Shown here one piece after another: positions 7,873 through 15,932 of a stretch of 64,000 nucleotides of DNA (positions within the stretch are counted from its first letter, which is position 1; each line of letters begins with the position of its first letter). Location of the stretch: the NCBI GenBank assembly GCA_902583635.1, contig CACHWJ010000004.1:1-64000 (forward strand), written 5' to 3'. Under the pieces are notes generated by a model. That model saw only the letters and a list, made by a program, of their open reading frames with translations, searched no databases and was not told where the DNA came from. Source of the DNA: an uncultured Pelagibacteraceae bacterium (lineage in GTDB: Bacteria > Pseudomonadota > Alphaproteobacteria > Pelagibacterales > Pelagibacteraceae). The translations under genes were made by a program, and so were the position numbers.

Positions 7873-9090
7873 TTATCCTACTAAATTTTGAGCTACCCAT
7901 TTATGAAATTGATGAGTTGGTTGATCCATTATTGGTGAAAAATTTCCTCCATTGTAAGCAGGTGAATTTCTACCCTCTTGCATCCCTTCAACTGCATTTA
8001 TATCCTCTAACATTACATCTTTCCAAAATTTTAAATTTTGTTTTCTCATTTCTTTTAATTGTTCACCGTTTGCACTCTCTTTTCCAACATAATACATTTG
8101 CATATGTTCTTTTGTTTTATTCATTGTTAACGGTTCTAACCAAAAAACATAAAAATGATCTACATGTAAACCAATCATAACATTTGGGAATAGAGCTATG
8201 TATTCTGAAGTTTTGGTCCTACTTTTTTCCCAATTTGGAAATATATCAAAAATTTTGTTACCTTTAACTATTTGATTATATTTTTTACTACCTTGACCAG
8301 CAAATCGATTGGGTAAACCTTGAATATGATAATGATCATTAATGTTAGATACTTTATTTAGTTCAGGATGAATTGTAGGTAAGTGGTAGCTCTCACAATA
8401 ATTTTCTACAGCAAATTTCCAATTGGTTTTTACTTCTAGGCTGAAGTGACCGTAATCATCTGATTTTACAATTAATTTTTGATCATCTTTATTTATGAAT
8501 TTGGACCACCTTTGTTCAAGAGGTTTGATGTACTGGTCAAAATCTAATTCATTTGAATTGATGTTGACAAATATTATATCCATCCAAATTTTAGTTTTTA
8601 CTTCTTTTAAATTGCTATTTGACTTATTAAAGTTTGTAGACTGATGGTTGTTCAACCCACCTATATGAGGTGTTGCAACTAATTGTCCTTTAAAATCATA
8701 AGCCCAAGAATGATACGGACATCTAATAACATTTTTTAAGGTACAAGCTTCGTCCAGAAGTTTAAAGCCTCTGTGACTACAGACATTGTGAAACACTCTA
8801 ATATCCATATTTTTATCTCTAATTAATATCAAAGGAATCCCGAGCAGATTGTAAGGTTTTGCATCTCCAGCTCTTGGAATTGAGCTTCCAACCCCAATTG
8901 CTGTCCATTTATTATAAAAAATTTTTTCCTTTTCGTGAGCCAAATAGTCTTGATTTGTATAACACTCATTAGGTAAGCCATTTGCCACTTCTATAGGTTT
9001 GTCTACATTATTGATTTTTTCAATATCTAGTATCTTTGATAATGGTAAATTTTTAAGATTCTGATGCACAAAAAAAATTATCATTCGCAT
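7873..9090 (-). CDS. Rieske non-heme iron oxygenase, alpha subunit
   Basis: An aromatic-ring-hydroxylase-type or N-demethylating Rieske oxygenase, 405 residues from the ATG chosen here (a TTG 15 b upstream would add five residues). The [2Fe-2S] ligands are C104-S-H106 in NVCSHRG and C124-P-Y-H127 in RCPYHSW. The mononuclear iron site is the segment ENYCESYHLPTIHPE with His236 and His241, plus a probable Asp363 in LEDINAVEGMQEG. The same architecture is found in glycine betaine, choline and carnitine monooxygenases as well as aromatic oxygenases. No reductase gene is adjacent. Neighbouring methylamine and THF genes suggest an N-methyl or O-methyl substrate, but this is inference. Confidence 0.85.
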   Translation of the reverse strand: MRMIIFFVHQNLKNLPLSKILDIEKINNVDKPIEVANGLPNECYTNQDYLAHEKEKIFYNKWTAIGVGSSIPRAGDAKPYNLLGIPLILIRDKNMDIRVFHNVCSHRGFKLLDEACTLKNVIRCPYHSWAYDFKGQLVATPHIGGLNNHQSTNFNKSNSNLKEVKTKIWMDIIFVNINSNELDFDQYIKPLEQRWSKFINKDDQKLIVKSDDYGHFSLEVKTNWKFAVENYCESYHLPTIHPELNKVSNINDHYHIQGLPNRFAGQGSKKYNQIVKGNKIFDIFPNWEKSRTKTSEYIALFPNVMIGLHVDHFYVFWLEPLTMNKTKEHMQMYYVGKESANGEQLKEMRKQNLKFWKDVMLEDINAVEGMQEGRNSPAYNGGNFSPIMDQPTHQFHKWVAQNLVG

Positions 9091-9171
9091 AAATTTTGGC
9101 AACAAATTTCATTAAGATAAATAGATGAATTTCTTTGACAGCTTTTTGAAAACAGATAATGATCTGAAAAA

Positions 9172-9900
9172 ATGAATTTTTCTCTAGAAATTGGACCAAA
9201 GACAGAGGTTGATGTGGTCCCTGCTTTAAGTGATGTTTACATCACTATGTTGCCAGGTGGAGATTATAGAGAAACTGCAGAAAAGGCTTCTGAACTTGTT
9301 AGAAAAGGATTTAATCCAGTGCCTCACTTTCCAGCTCGATCGATGCAAGATGAAAAGGAACTTAAAGATTATGTTTTCAGATGTAAGGACGGTGGAGTTA
9401 AACAAGTTTTAATTATTGGTGGTGGTAGAGAGCCTGCAGGAAAATTTGACAGTTCATTTCAACTTTTAGAAACAGGATATTTCGAAAAAATGAAAATAGG
9501 AATAGCTGGACATCCTGAGGGAAGTCCTGATATATCCGACTCAGAATTAGAAAAAGCTATGATAGATAAAAAGCCTTATGCTGATTATATTGTAACTCAA
9601 TGGTTACTTGATCCTCAGCCTATTATAGATTTTATTTCTAAACAAAGCGTACCAGTGCATGTTGGAATTACTGGGCCATTAAAAATATCTAGCTTGATCA
9701 AGTTTGCTAATATTGTTGGGGCAAAAAATTCTATTAACTTTCTTAAATCTAATTTTACTAAGGCGTTAGATTTATTGAAACCTAAAGACCCTAATGATTT
9801 AATTGGGAAAGTTAAATCGCATACTGATAACTTCCACATTTATACATTCGGCGGCTTGAAGGAAACTAACAAGTGGTTGAAGGAGAATAGTTATGTCTAA
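9172..9900 (+). CDS. Methylenetetrahydrofolate reductase-like protein (MetF family, short)
   Basis: A 242-residue flavoprotein of the MetF TIM-barrel family, which interconverts 5,10-methylene-THF and 5-methyl-THF. Visible family marks are the N-terminal FSLEIGPKTE (catalytic-Glu strand, E6), NPVPHFPARSM, QVLIIGGGREPAG, and KIGIAGHPEGSPDIS followed by YIVTQWLLD. It is shorter than standard MetF (about 290 residues), mostly through a reduced C-terminus. Its stop lies inside the start of the next gene (8-base overlap), so it is co-translated with a GcvT-family methyltransferase. This suggests it handles methyl-THF produced by that enzyme rather than supplying methionine synthesis. Divergent from the Rieske gene. 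Confidence 0.85.
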   Translation: MNFSLEIGPKTEVDVVPALSDVYITMLPGGDYRETAEKASELVRKGFNPVPHFPARSMQDEKELKDYVFRCKDGGVKQVLIIGGGREPAGKFDSSFQLLETGYFEKMKIGIAGHPEGSPDISDSELEKAMIDKKPYADYIVTQWLLDPQPIIDFISKQSVPVHVGITGPLKISSLIKFANIVGAKNSINFLKSNFTKALDLLKPKDPNDLIGKVKSHTDNFHIYTFGGLKETNKWLKENSYV

Positions 9901-11251
9901 TGAATTTGACTACACTAAATTAAAACATGTTACTTCTGTTGATCAATCAGACAGAGAAGTACCGTACAATTTACGACAAAGTGGGCCAACAAAAGTTGAA
10001 ATGTTAATTTCAACAAGAGTGAGAAAATCACCGTATTGGCATTTGTCAATGCAGGCAGGATGTTGGAGAGCAACTGTCTATAATCGTATTTATCATCCAA
10101 GAGGTTATGTAAAACCTGAAGATGGTGGTGCAATGGTAGAATATGATGCGATTGTTAATCATGTAACTATGTGGAATGTTGCTGTTGAAAGACAAATAAG
10201 AGTAAAGGGTCCAGATGCAGAAAAATTTACTGACTATGTAATCACAAGAGATGCAACTAAAATTTCTCCAATGAGAGCAAGGTATGTAATTTTATGTAAC
10301 GCTTATGGCGGTGTCTTAAATGATCCAATTCTATTAAGAATTTCTGAAGATGAATTTTGGTTTTCTTTGTCAGATTCTGATATTGGAATGTATTTGCAAG
10401 GTGTAAATGCAGATGGAAGATTTAATTGCACAGTAGAAGAGATAGATGCATGTCCGGTGCAAATCCAAGGACCAAAATCTAAAGCTTTAATGAAAGACCT
10501 TTGTGGAGATCAGGTAGACTTTGATAACTTGCCTTTTTATGGATTAGCAGAAGCTAATATAGGGGGAAGAAGTTGTGTTATTTCACAGTCTGGTTTTTCT
10601 GGGGAGGCTGGTTATGAAATATATTTAAGAAATGCAACTCTATATGCTGAAGATATGTGGAATTCTGTTCTTAAAGCAGGAAAAAAACATCAACTCATGG
10701 TTATTGCACCAGCACACCATAGAAGAATTCAAGCAGGTATTCTTTCTTGGGGACAAGACATGGACCAGCAACATAATCCTTTTCAGTGTAACCTAGGATA
10801 TCAAGTTTCTTTATCTGGAAAAGGAGAGTGGAATAAAAAAGGAGATTACGTAGGAAAATCAGCTTTAGAAAAAATGAAAACAGATCTTGTTGATGGAAAA
10901 AAACCTTATAAACTTCAATTAGTTGGTTTAGAGTTTGGTGGTAAACCAATTGAGGATTATGCACCTGATTTTTGGTTAGTTTCCCCTGAAAGTGGTGGTG
11001 ATCCTGTAGGATTTATTACTTCTCCTTGGTATCATCCTGAAAAAAAACAAAACATTGCAATGGGATATGTGCCATTTGATGGAACTCTAAATGCGAATGG
11101 TTTTCCAAAAGGTAAGGTTGGGACAAAATTTAAAGTACACTTACCTGAACAATACTCTGAAAAAGCTGGAGTTCCAGTTAACGCAGTTGTAGTTGATATT
11201 CCATTTAAAGAGTCTTTTAACGCTAACACGAGAGAAGTTGTAAAAGGCTAA
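9893..11251 (+). CDS. THF-dependent demethylase of the GcvT superfamily, DmdA/LigM-like
   Basis: A 452-residue GcvT-fold protein expected to move a methyl group from a substrate to THF. The segment GGVLNDPILLRISEDEFWFS (residues 139-158) and SDSDIGMYLQG resemble DMSP demethylase DmdA, and the folate-site region FSGEAGYEIYLR is present. It is about 80 residues longer than DmdA (about 369) and closer in length to the aryl-O-demethylases LigM and DesA. The overlapping MetF-like gene is what a methyl-THF-producing demethylase would need, and LigM is known to occur next to metF. It is probably not canonical DmdA; substrate unknown. Confidence 0.75.
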   Translation: MSNEFDYTKLKHVTSVDQSDREVPYNLRQSGPTKVEMLISTRVRKSPYWHLSMQAGCWRATVYNRIYHPRGYVKPEDGGAMVEYDAIVNHVTMWNVAVERQIRVKGPDAEKFTDYVITRDATKISPMRARYVILCNAYGGVLNDPILLRISEDEFWFSLSDSDIGMYLQGVNADGRFNCTVEEIDACPVQIQGPKSKALMKDLCGDQVDFDNLPFYGLAEANIGGRSCVISQSGFSGEAGYEIYLRNATLYAEDMWNSVLKAGKKHQLMVIAPAHHRRIQAGILSWGQDMDQQHNPFQCNLGYQVSLSGKGEWNKKGDYVGKSALEKMKTDLVDGKKPYKLQLVGLEFGGKPIEDYAPDFWLVSPESGGDPVGFITSPWYHPEKKQNIAMGYVPFDGTLNANGFPKGKVGTKFKVHLPEQYSEKAGVPVNAVVVDIPFKESFNANTREVVKG

Positions 11252-11260
11252 AAATATTAT

Positions 11261-11284
11261 GGGGAAGTTAAGTTTAGCTTCCCC
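11261..11284 (+). terminator. Hairpin after the DmdA/LigM-like gene
   Basis: A perfect 7-bp stem, GGGGAAG pairing with CTTCCCC, closes a 10-base loop nine bases after the stop codon. No T tract follows, so it may be a weak terminator or a 3'-end processing/stability hairpin. Confidence 0.5.
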
Positions 11285-11293
11285 GCAAAATCA

Positions 11294-11404
11294 ATGACAA
11301 AAGGGTTTTTAATTGTAATTTGCATTACCATTGCGATTGCTTTAATAATATTTCCTTTGATAGTTTCTTATAAAGCACAAAAAAATAAAAAGAATAGAAA
11401 TTAA
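11294..11404 (+). CDS. 36-residue single-span membrane peptide
   Basis: A short open frame starting at ATG 11294 that encodes MTKGFLIVICITIAIALIIF and then a polar, strongly basic tail ending KNKKNRN. One transmembrane segment covers residues about 4-25. Its TAA shares one base with the ATG of the following YIP1-like gene (TAATG), the same coupling seen for many certain genes in this window, which is the main reason to accept it. No homologue is recognised. It lies directly after the hairpin that follows the methyltransferase gene. Confidence 0.5.
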   Translation: MTKGFLIVICITIAIALIIFPLIVSYKAQKNKKNRN

Positions 11405-11949
11405 TGTTTGGAGAATTTTTAAATATAATTGTCAGATCAATAAAATTAGACAAAACACTTTATTCAGATAATAAAAATTTTGCTGAAGCCTCAATTTATT
11501 TTGCAGGTATTATAATGATTTTAGATGGTATAGCTGGAGCAGTTGCAGCAAATACAATTATTAAAACTGCAATTGCAATGTCTGGCCTTACTGCAATTAT
11601 TACTTGGTTGGTCTGGGCAATTTTTATTTATGTTATTGGAGTAAAACTGTTTCCAGATAAGCAAACAAAAGTTTCATTTAGAAAAGTTTTAACTGCGGTT
11701 GGTTATGCTCATGCTCCAGGATTACTAAGATTTTTTGCAGTAACACCAGACTTAATGATACCAATAATTTTTCTTACTCAATTTTGGATATTCGCTGGTT
11801 TAATTATTTCAACGAAACAAATTCTAAATTTAAAATCTAATTTTAAGTCTTTTGGAATTATTCTTTTATCTTTCCTAATTATAGCATTTTTGTCTATTTC
11901 ATTTGTTATGAGTAGAATGAATATGCTGCCGGTAAATCAAATAAGCTAA
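11404..11949 (+). CDS. YIP1-family integral membrane protein
   Basis: A 181-residue protein with about five hydrophobic segments. It has the order seen in the bacterial YIP1 family: a soluble start (IVRSIKLDKTLYSDNKNFAE), a first pair of helices (SIYFAGIIMILDGIAGAVAA), then LFPDKQTKVSFRKVLTAVGYAHAP, a family-like loop with AYAxAP character, and a C-terminal helix pair. The family has no settled function in bacteria. It is translationally coupled to the 36-residue membrane peptide before it. The gene ends in a 4-base convergent overlap with the zinc-ribbon gene on the other strand. Confidence 0.75.
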   Translation: MFGEFLNIIVRSIKLDKTLYSDNKNFAEASIYFAGIIMILDGIAGAVAANTIIKTAIAMSGLTAIITWLVWAIFIYVIGVKLFPDKQTKVSFRKVLTAVGYAHAPGLLRFFAVTPDLMIPIIFLTQFWIFAGLIISTKQILNLKSNFKSFGIILLSFLIIAFLSISFVMSRMNMLPVNQIS

Positions 11950-12113
11950 AGTGGAAAAATAGTTTTAGAAAGCCTACAGGATTTACAAAGTTTAAACCCT
12001 GTCATTATAAGATTTTGGAATACACTTTCATCTTCTTTTTTACACTCATCACAGATATTACTAAAATCATTTCTGTTATTATCTTTAAAATTTTTTTCTA
12101 AATCTTTAGTCAT
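11946..12113 (-). CDS. 55-residue zinc-ribbon-like protein
   Basis: A short gene starting at the ATG complementary to 12111-12113. The product has two CxxC pairs, ICDEC (Cys21 and Cys24) and LCKSC (Cys43 and Cys46), spaced 18 residues apart, as in a treble-clef or zinc-ribbon knuckle, with a charged N-terminus (MTKDLEKNFKDNNRNDF). Its start overlaps the end of the DUF3726 gene by eight bases, and it would be the last gene of a four-gene minus-strand operon. Zn binding is inferred from the cysteines; no known family is recognised. Confidence 0.6.
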   Translation of the reverse strand: MTKDLEKNFKDNNRNDFSNICDECKKEDESVFQNLIMTGFKLCKSCRLSKTIFPL

Positions 12114-12714
12114 TATCTGTTAAACCTGCGCCTGCTGCACCTTTTTTTAAACTATCAGTTTCTTCCACAAAAGTGTTCTCAGATAGTTTGTATAAACTTT
12201 TCCATTCATTTTCATTAAAGTTATCTGTATTTTCAATAAAATTTATTTCTAAGTTTTTTGAATTTTTGGGAAATTCTATATTTAAAAGGTTAGAATAAAT
12301 ATTTACATTTAAATTTAATAACATTTCTTTCTCATCAATCTTAACATTAATTTTTTTTCCAATAATTTCCGAAGATTTGCTCAAAAATGATATAAAAATA
12401 ATTGGGTATGCAATATTAGAGATATAAATTTTTTCATAATTTTCCACTGTTTTTAGTTGATCTAAAAAACTAATTCCTAAAATGATTGGGCAATAAGGAT
12501 TTGAAGAAGAATTTAACTGATTTATTGAACTTAAATTCTCATATGTGTTTTTTTTTTTATCATTAAAATAAGAATTTAAATGTTTGATACCAGGTAAACC
12601 AAACATCTCTAATTGTCTTATACATTTTCCAATTTCCTCAGCTTCACCCCATGAAAATCCAGCAGCTTTTGATGCTCTTTTAGCCGTAGTTTCAATCTCA
12701 CTTAAAGATTTCAT
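12106..12714 (-). CDS. DUF3726-family protein
   Basis: A 202-residue protein whose N-terminus (LSEIETTAKRASKAAGFSWG followed by EAEEIGKCIRQLEMFGLPG) is the characteristic DUF3726 pattern. The middle part is predicted mixed alpha/beta, with little conservation visible, and the C-terminus ends in a small glycine/alanine-rich stretch (KKGAAGAGLTDND). There is no signal peptide or membrane segment, so it is probably cytoplasmic. It starts 3 b after the stop of the 553-residue protein and overlaps the zinc-ribbon gene by eight bases. The family has no assigned function that I know of. Confidence 0.75.
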   Translation of the reverse strand: MKSLSEIETTAKRASKAAGFSWGEAEEIGKCIRQLEMFGLPGIKHLNSYFNDKKKNTYENLSSINQLNSSSNPYCPIILGISFLDQLKTVENYEKIYISNIAYPIIFISFLSKSSEIIGKKINVKIDEKEMLLNLNVNIYSNLLNIEFPKNSKNLEINFIENTDNFNENEWKSLYKLSENTFVEETDSLKKGAAGAGLTDND

Positions 12715-12717
12715 TTT

Positions 12718-14379
12718 TTAATTACTTGACCTATAGACCCACTGTTCGTCATAGTTTTTTAATTCATCAGGTAGCGGTGCTCCTTGGAACATACAAATTC
12801 TTAACCATTTATCTGATCGTGGATCAAATTTTAAGGCTCCAAAAAAAGATAGCTTTAACCTTAGCATATCTATAGGCATTATATTTTTACCAATAGTATT
12901 ATCTTGTATCTCAGAGTATGGAAATTTTTCAACAATAAATACTCTCCTAACAATGTGTCTAAGCTCAGAATTTTTAGACAAAAATTCTGCAACATTAGAA
13001 TTATTTTTCGTATCTAATAATTTTTTATACAGTTTTTTTACATCTCTAGCTATTGCAAGTGGTTGTTCTAATTCAGATCCACCTTCTTCAAATCTATCAG
13101 CTAATCTAGGCTCCTCTTTATTCTTGGAAATAAACCAAAAATTTTGTTTATTTTGTTTCTTTTCAAAATTTATTTTTAAAATATTTAAATATTTTTTTTC
13201 AATAATATTAATTAAATCTTTTACTGTTCTGTTGGTTGGAATAGTGAAATATTTATCCTCCTCAGAACTCATCTGACTTACTAAAGGATTAGTTATTTCA
13301 TTAAATGGTTCCATCATAATTGAAACTACATACTCAATACACTCCTCACATGCTTTCTCTTCTAACCAAAGATATATTTGGTTAAAGGGATATTTATCTT
13401 CAAAATTAAAATCATTATCAACAAAGTGGATAAATTTTTTTATGTCTTTTAATAGGTTTTTAATTTTAATTTGCTGATACTCACTATCAGTATTCCAACT
13501 TGTAATATTTGTTAAAGATTTTTTAAGACAATCAATAAACAAGTCACTGTCTTTTTTTTTAACTATTTTTATTTCTCTTATTTTTTTTAAAGCAATCTCT
13601 CTGCTCATTACCCAATTATTCAATAAGGTTGGATGATTTACTATAAATGGAGCCATACCTAATCCAGTAGAATTTCCAATGCCTAAATTTTTACAAATCT
13701 TTCTATCTAATACTACAGATTTACTGGGGTTTTTATGATGAGCCACATGGTTAACTTGATCAAATGTAAATTGTCTAACTAAATAAACTAGCATCATTTC
13801 CAATCTAAAAGGTCCATTGATTTCTTCTCTGTTCTTAATTCTAAAACGATCCGCTAAGCCAAATTTTCCAGACCCATATACTGCGGTTGTTCTGTACAAA
13901 TATCCAACATTTGATAGTAATTCTAAATCTGGTTGTTTGCCTTGACTTAATCTATCAACCACATGATTGAATACTCGAATTGATTTATTTGCTCTAGACA
14001 ATGTTAACTCTTTAAATGAAAGTCTACCAACTTCCTGCCTTGGTACTTCATTTTTAAGTCTATCGATATCTTTTTGAGAAGGAGCACCGTCATGCAATGT
14101 AAATGCTGCATCCCATTTTGTTGCAATTACTCTATCTGATCTTTCGTCATCTTTAATTTTATTCGCAAAACAAACTAGTGAATAAGTTCTTTTATTTTTC
14201 TTAAAAGAGTAGACTGCTTCTCCATAACCGAATTTATCTAAATCAAATAAATCTCTCTTATATTCCCAGTCTTTAAATTCTTTAAGAAAGCTTCTTAAAA
14301 AAGATAGTTTAGACTGATGAAATGATCCCAATCTTGACAATTTCATTATTGTGTTTGGATTTCTCAGTTGAACTTTCAT
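12718..14379 (-). CDS. Uncharacterised 553-residue protein
   Basis: Not recognised. A soluble protein, no signal peptide or transmembrane segment, rich in charged residues (starts MKVQLRNPNTIMKLSRLGSF). Conserved-looking islands include FGYGEAVYSFKKNKRTYSLV, RVIATKWDAAFTLHDGAPS, VGYLYRTTAVYGSGKFGLAD, FTFDQVNHVAHHKNPSKSVV and GLGMAPFIVNHPTLLNNWV. Paired histidines (H-V-A-H-H) and a CEEC motif (EKACEECIEYV, about residue 343) could bind metal, but no family supports this. It is packed 2 b downstream of the M19 gene and 3 b upstream of the DUF3726 gene, so the three very probably act together. Confidence 0.8.
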   Translation of the reverse strand: MKVQLRNPNTIMKLSRLGSFHQSKLSFLRSFLKEFKDWEYKRDLFDLDKFGYGEAVYSFKKNKRTYSLVCFANKIKDDERSDRVIATKWDAAFTLHDGAPSQKDIDRLKNEVPRQEVGRLSFKELTLSRANKSIRVFNHVVDRLSQGKQPDLELLSNVGYLYRTTAVYGSGKFGLADRFRIKNREEINGPFRLEMMLVYLVRQFTFDQVNHVAHHKNPSKSVVLDRKICKNLGIGNSTGLGMAPFIVNHPTLLNNWVMSREIALKKIREIKIVKKKDSDLFIDCLKKSLTNITSWNTDSEYQQIKIKNLLKDIKKFIHFVDNDFNFEDKYPFNQIYLWLEEKACEECIEYVVSIMMEPFNEITNPLVSQMSSEEDKYFTIPTNRTVKDLINIIEKKYLNILKINFEKKQNKQNFWFISKNKEEPRLADRFEEGGSELEQPLAIARDVKKLYKKLLDTKNNSNVAEFLSKNSELRHIVRRVFIVEKFPYSEIQDNTIGKNIMPIDMLRLKLSFFGALKFDPRSDKWLRICMFQGAPLPDELKNYDEQWVYRSSN

Positions 14380-14381
14380 AA

Positions 14382-15347
14382 CTAAATTAATTTATAGAAA
14401 TTGTACCAGTTGTTTCCAAGTATTCCATTTGTCTCTTCATCAGAAAATCCAACTTTTTTAAGTCCTTTTTCAATATTTGAAAAACCCCTCGCGTCCTCAA
14501 ACCACTGAGGTTGTTTGGGAAAGCCAGGTTTATTTTTGTTACCCTCGCCAAAATTTGTACTTTTAGACCATGTTCCATTTCTCATCCATTCAACAACACT
14601 ATCAGGTTGCTGGAGACAAAGATCAGATCCGATACCTATTTGTTTAATGTTCATTATTTCAGCAGTTTTAGCAACCATCTCACAGAAGCTTTCAAGGGTA
14701 CAATTTGTGTTATCTTTCAAATGATGAGGATATAAAGATAATCCAAGAATACCTCCGCTATCACTTAAAATTTTTAATAAATCAGACGATTTGTTTCTTT
14801 TTGCAGGATGCCAAAAATATGGATTTGCATGAGTTAATGCAATTGGTTTTTGACTTAACTCGATTGCATCGATAGTACTTTTTTCAGCTGAATGTGACAT
14901 ATCAATTACTACACCTACCCTATTCATTTCCTTTATGACTTCGCGTCCAAAATTAGTAACTCCACTGTCAGTATTTTCATAACAACCAGTAGCTAATAAT
15001 GATTGATTGTTATAGGTAAGCTGCATAAATCGGCAACCTAATTCATGTATTTTTTCAACTAATTTTATATCATCCTCTATAGGAGAACAATTTTGAAAAC
15101 CAAAAAAAATTGCTGTTTTTTTCTCTTTATTTGCTTTTTCTATATCTTTGTAGTCCCAGCCTTGAAATATTATATCTGAATTATCTTTAAAAAGTTTTTC
15201 CCATTTTTTAGTCTCTGTTAATAACTCATTGTAATCTTCATGATAGACTATAGTGACGTGAATAGCGTCAAGACCTGCGGATCTATTAAACTCGAAGGTT
15301 TCTCTTGACCAATTACAATATTGAAGATTATCAATTTTAAAATTCAT
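14382..15347 (-). CDS. Membrane dipeptidase (M19) family protein, atypical metal site
   Basis: A 321-residue protein of the renal dipeptidase/M19 TIM-barrel family, recognised from VVIDMSHSAEKSTIDAIELS, KPIALTHANPYFWHPAKRN and the C-terminal NIEKGLKKVGFSDEETNGIL and GNNWYNFY. The H-x-D pair expected near the N-terminus (as in GHND) is not there: the segment reads IDNLQYCNWSRE. The bridging Glu region (GVEG in typical enzymes) reads FGFQNC. The enzyme is therefore either metal-poor or specialised. No signal peptide is seen. Related M19 genes occur in the dimethylglycine catabolic region of Pseudomonas, as I recall, which would fit the metabolism here. First gene of the four-gene operon. Confidence 0.8.
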   Translation of the reverse strand: MNFKIDNLQYCNWSRETFEFNRSAGLDAIHVTIVYHEDYNELLTETKKWEKLFKDNSDIIFQGWDYKDIEKANKEKKTAIFFGFQNCSPIEDDIKLVEKIHELGCRFMQLTYNNQSLLATGCYENTDSGVTNFGREVIKEMNRVGVVIDMSHSAEKSTIDAIELSQKPIALTHANPYFWHPAKRNKSSDLLKILSDSGGILGLSLYPHHLKDNTNCTLESFCEMVAKTAEIMNIKQIGIGSDLCLQQPDSVVEWMRNGTWSKSTNFGEGNKNKPGFPKQPQWFEDARGFSNIEKGLKKVGFSDEETNGILGNNWYNFYKLI

Positions 15348-15439
15348 ATTAGTTTAACTCTAATCAATATGTTTTTTAAATACTATTAATTTTATTGAAA
15401 TTTTAAGTTAATTTTGAAATAAACTAATTACTAATTCTC

Positions 15440-15931
15440 ATGAAAAAAAATAAGATTCTAAAAGTTTCAATCGTTATGGGTAGTCAGTCTGATTATAAAA
15501 CTATGAAGTTGGCAGAAAAAACGCTTAAAAAAATTGGTGTTTCTTTTGAAACAAAAATTGTATCAGCTCACAGAACTCCAAAAAGAATGTACGATTATGC
15601 TCTAAAAGCGAAACAAAATAATATAGGTGTAATTATAGCAGGCGCTGGAGGATCAGCACATCTACCTGGTATGATCTCAGCACTTACCTCAGTACCAGTT
15701 CTTGGTGTGCCTATTGAAAGCAAAAAATTAAAAGGTTTAGATAGTCTTTTATCAATAGTTCAAATGCCAAAAGGAATACCTGTTGGAACACTTGCTATTG
15801 GTGAAGACGGTGCAATTAATGCTGCATTACTAGCAGCCTCAATAATTGCAAACCAAAATCCATCCATTAAACGGAAGTTGAGTAACTGGAAATCTGTTCA
15901 AACTAAATCAGTTAAAAAAAATCCTAAGTAA
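15440..15931 (+). CDS. purE: 5-(carboxyamino)imidazole ribonucleotide mutase
   Basis: Class I PurE, 163 residues, converting N5-CAIR to CAIR in purine synthesis. The substrate loop is [11 protein letters not shown] (about residues 12-22), with [15 protein letters not shown] carrying the SAHRTP motif and [18 protein letters not shown] the phosphate and active-site histidine. The C-terminus is slightly extended and lysine-rich (KSVKKNPK). purK follows after one base, the usual arrangement. The gene is divergent from the M19 operon across a 92-b AT-rich gap. Confidence 0.96.
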   Translation: MKKNKILKVSIVMGSQSDYKTMKLAEKTLKKIGVSFETKIVSAHRTPKRMYDYALKAKQNNIGVIIAGAGGSAHLPGMISALTSVPVLGVPIESKKLKGLDSLLSIVQMPKGIPVGTLAIGEDGAINAALLAASIIANQNPSIKRKLSNWKSVQTKSVKKNPK

Positions 15932-15932
15932 A

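Noticed and set aside
9091..9105. A TTG start five codons upstream for the Rieske oxygenase
   Set aside because: An ATG follows closely and the added residues MLPKF show no family resemblance; not strictly excluded.
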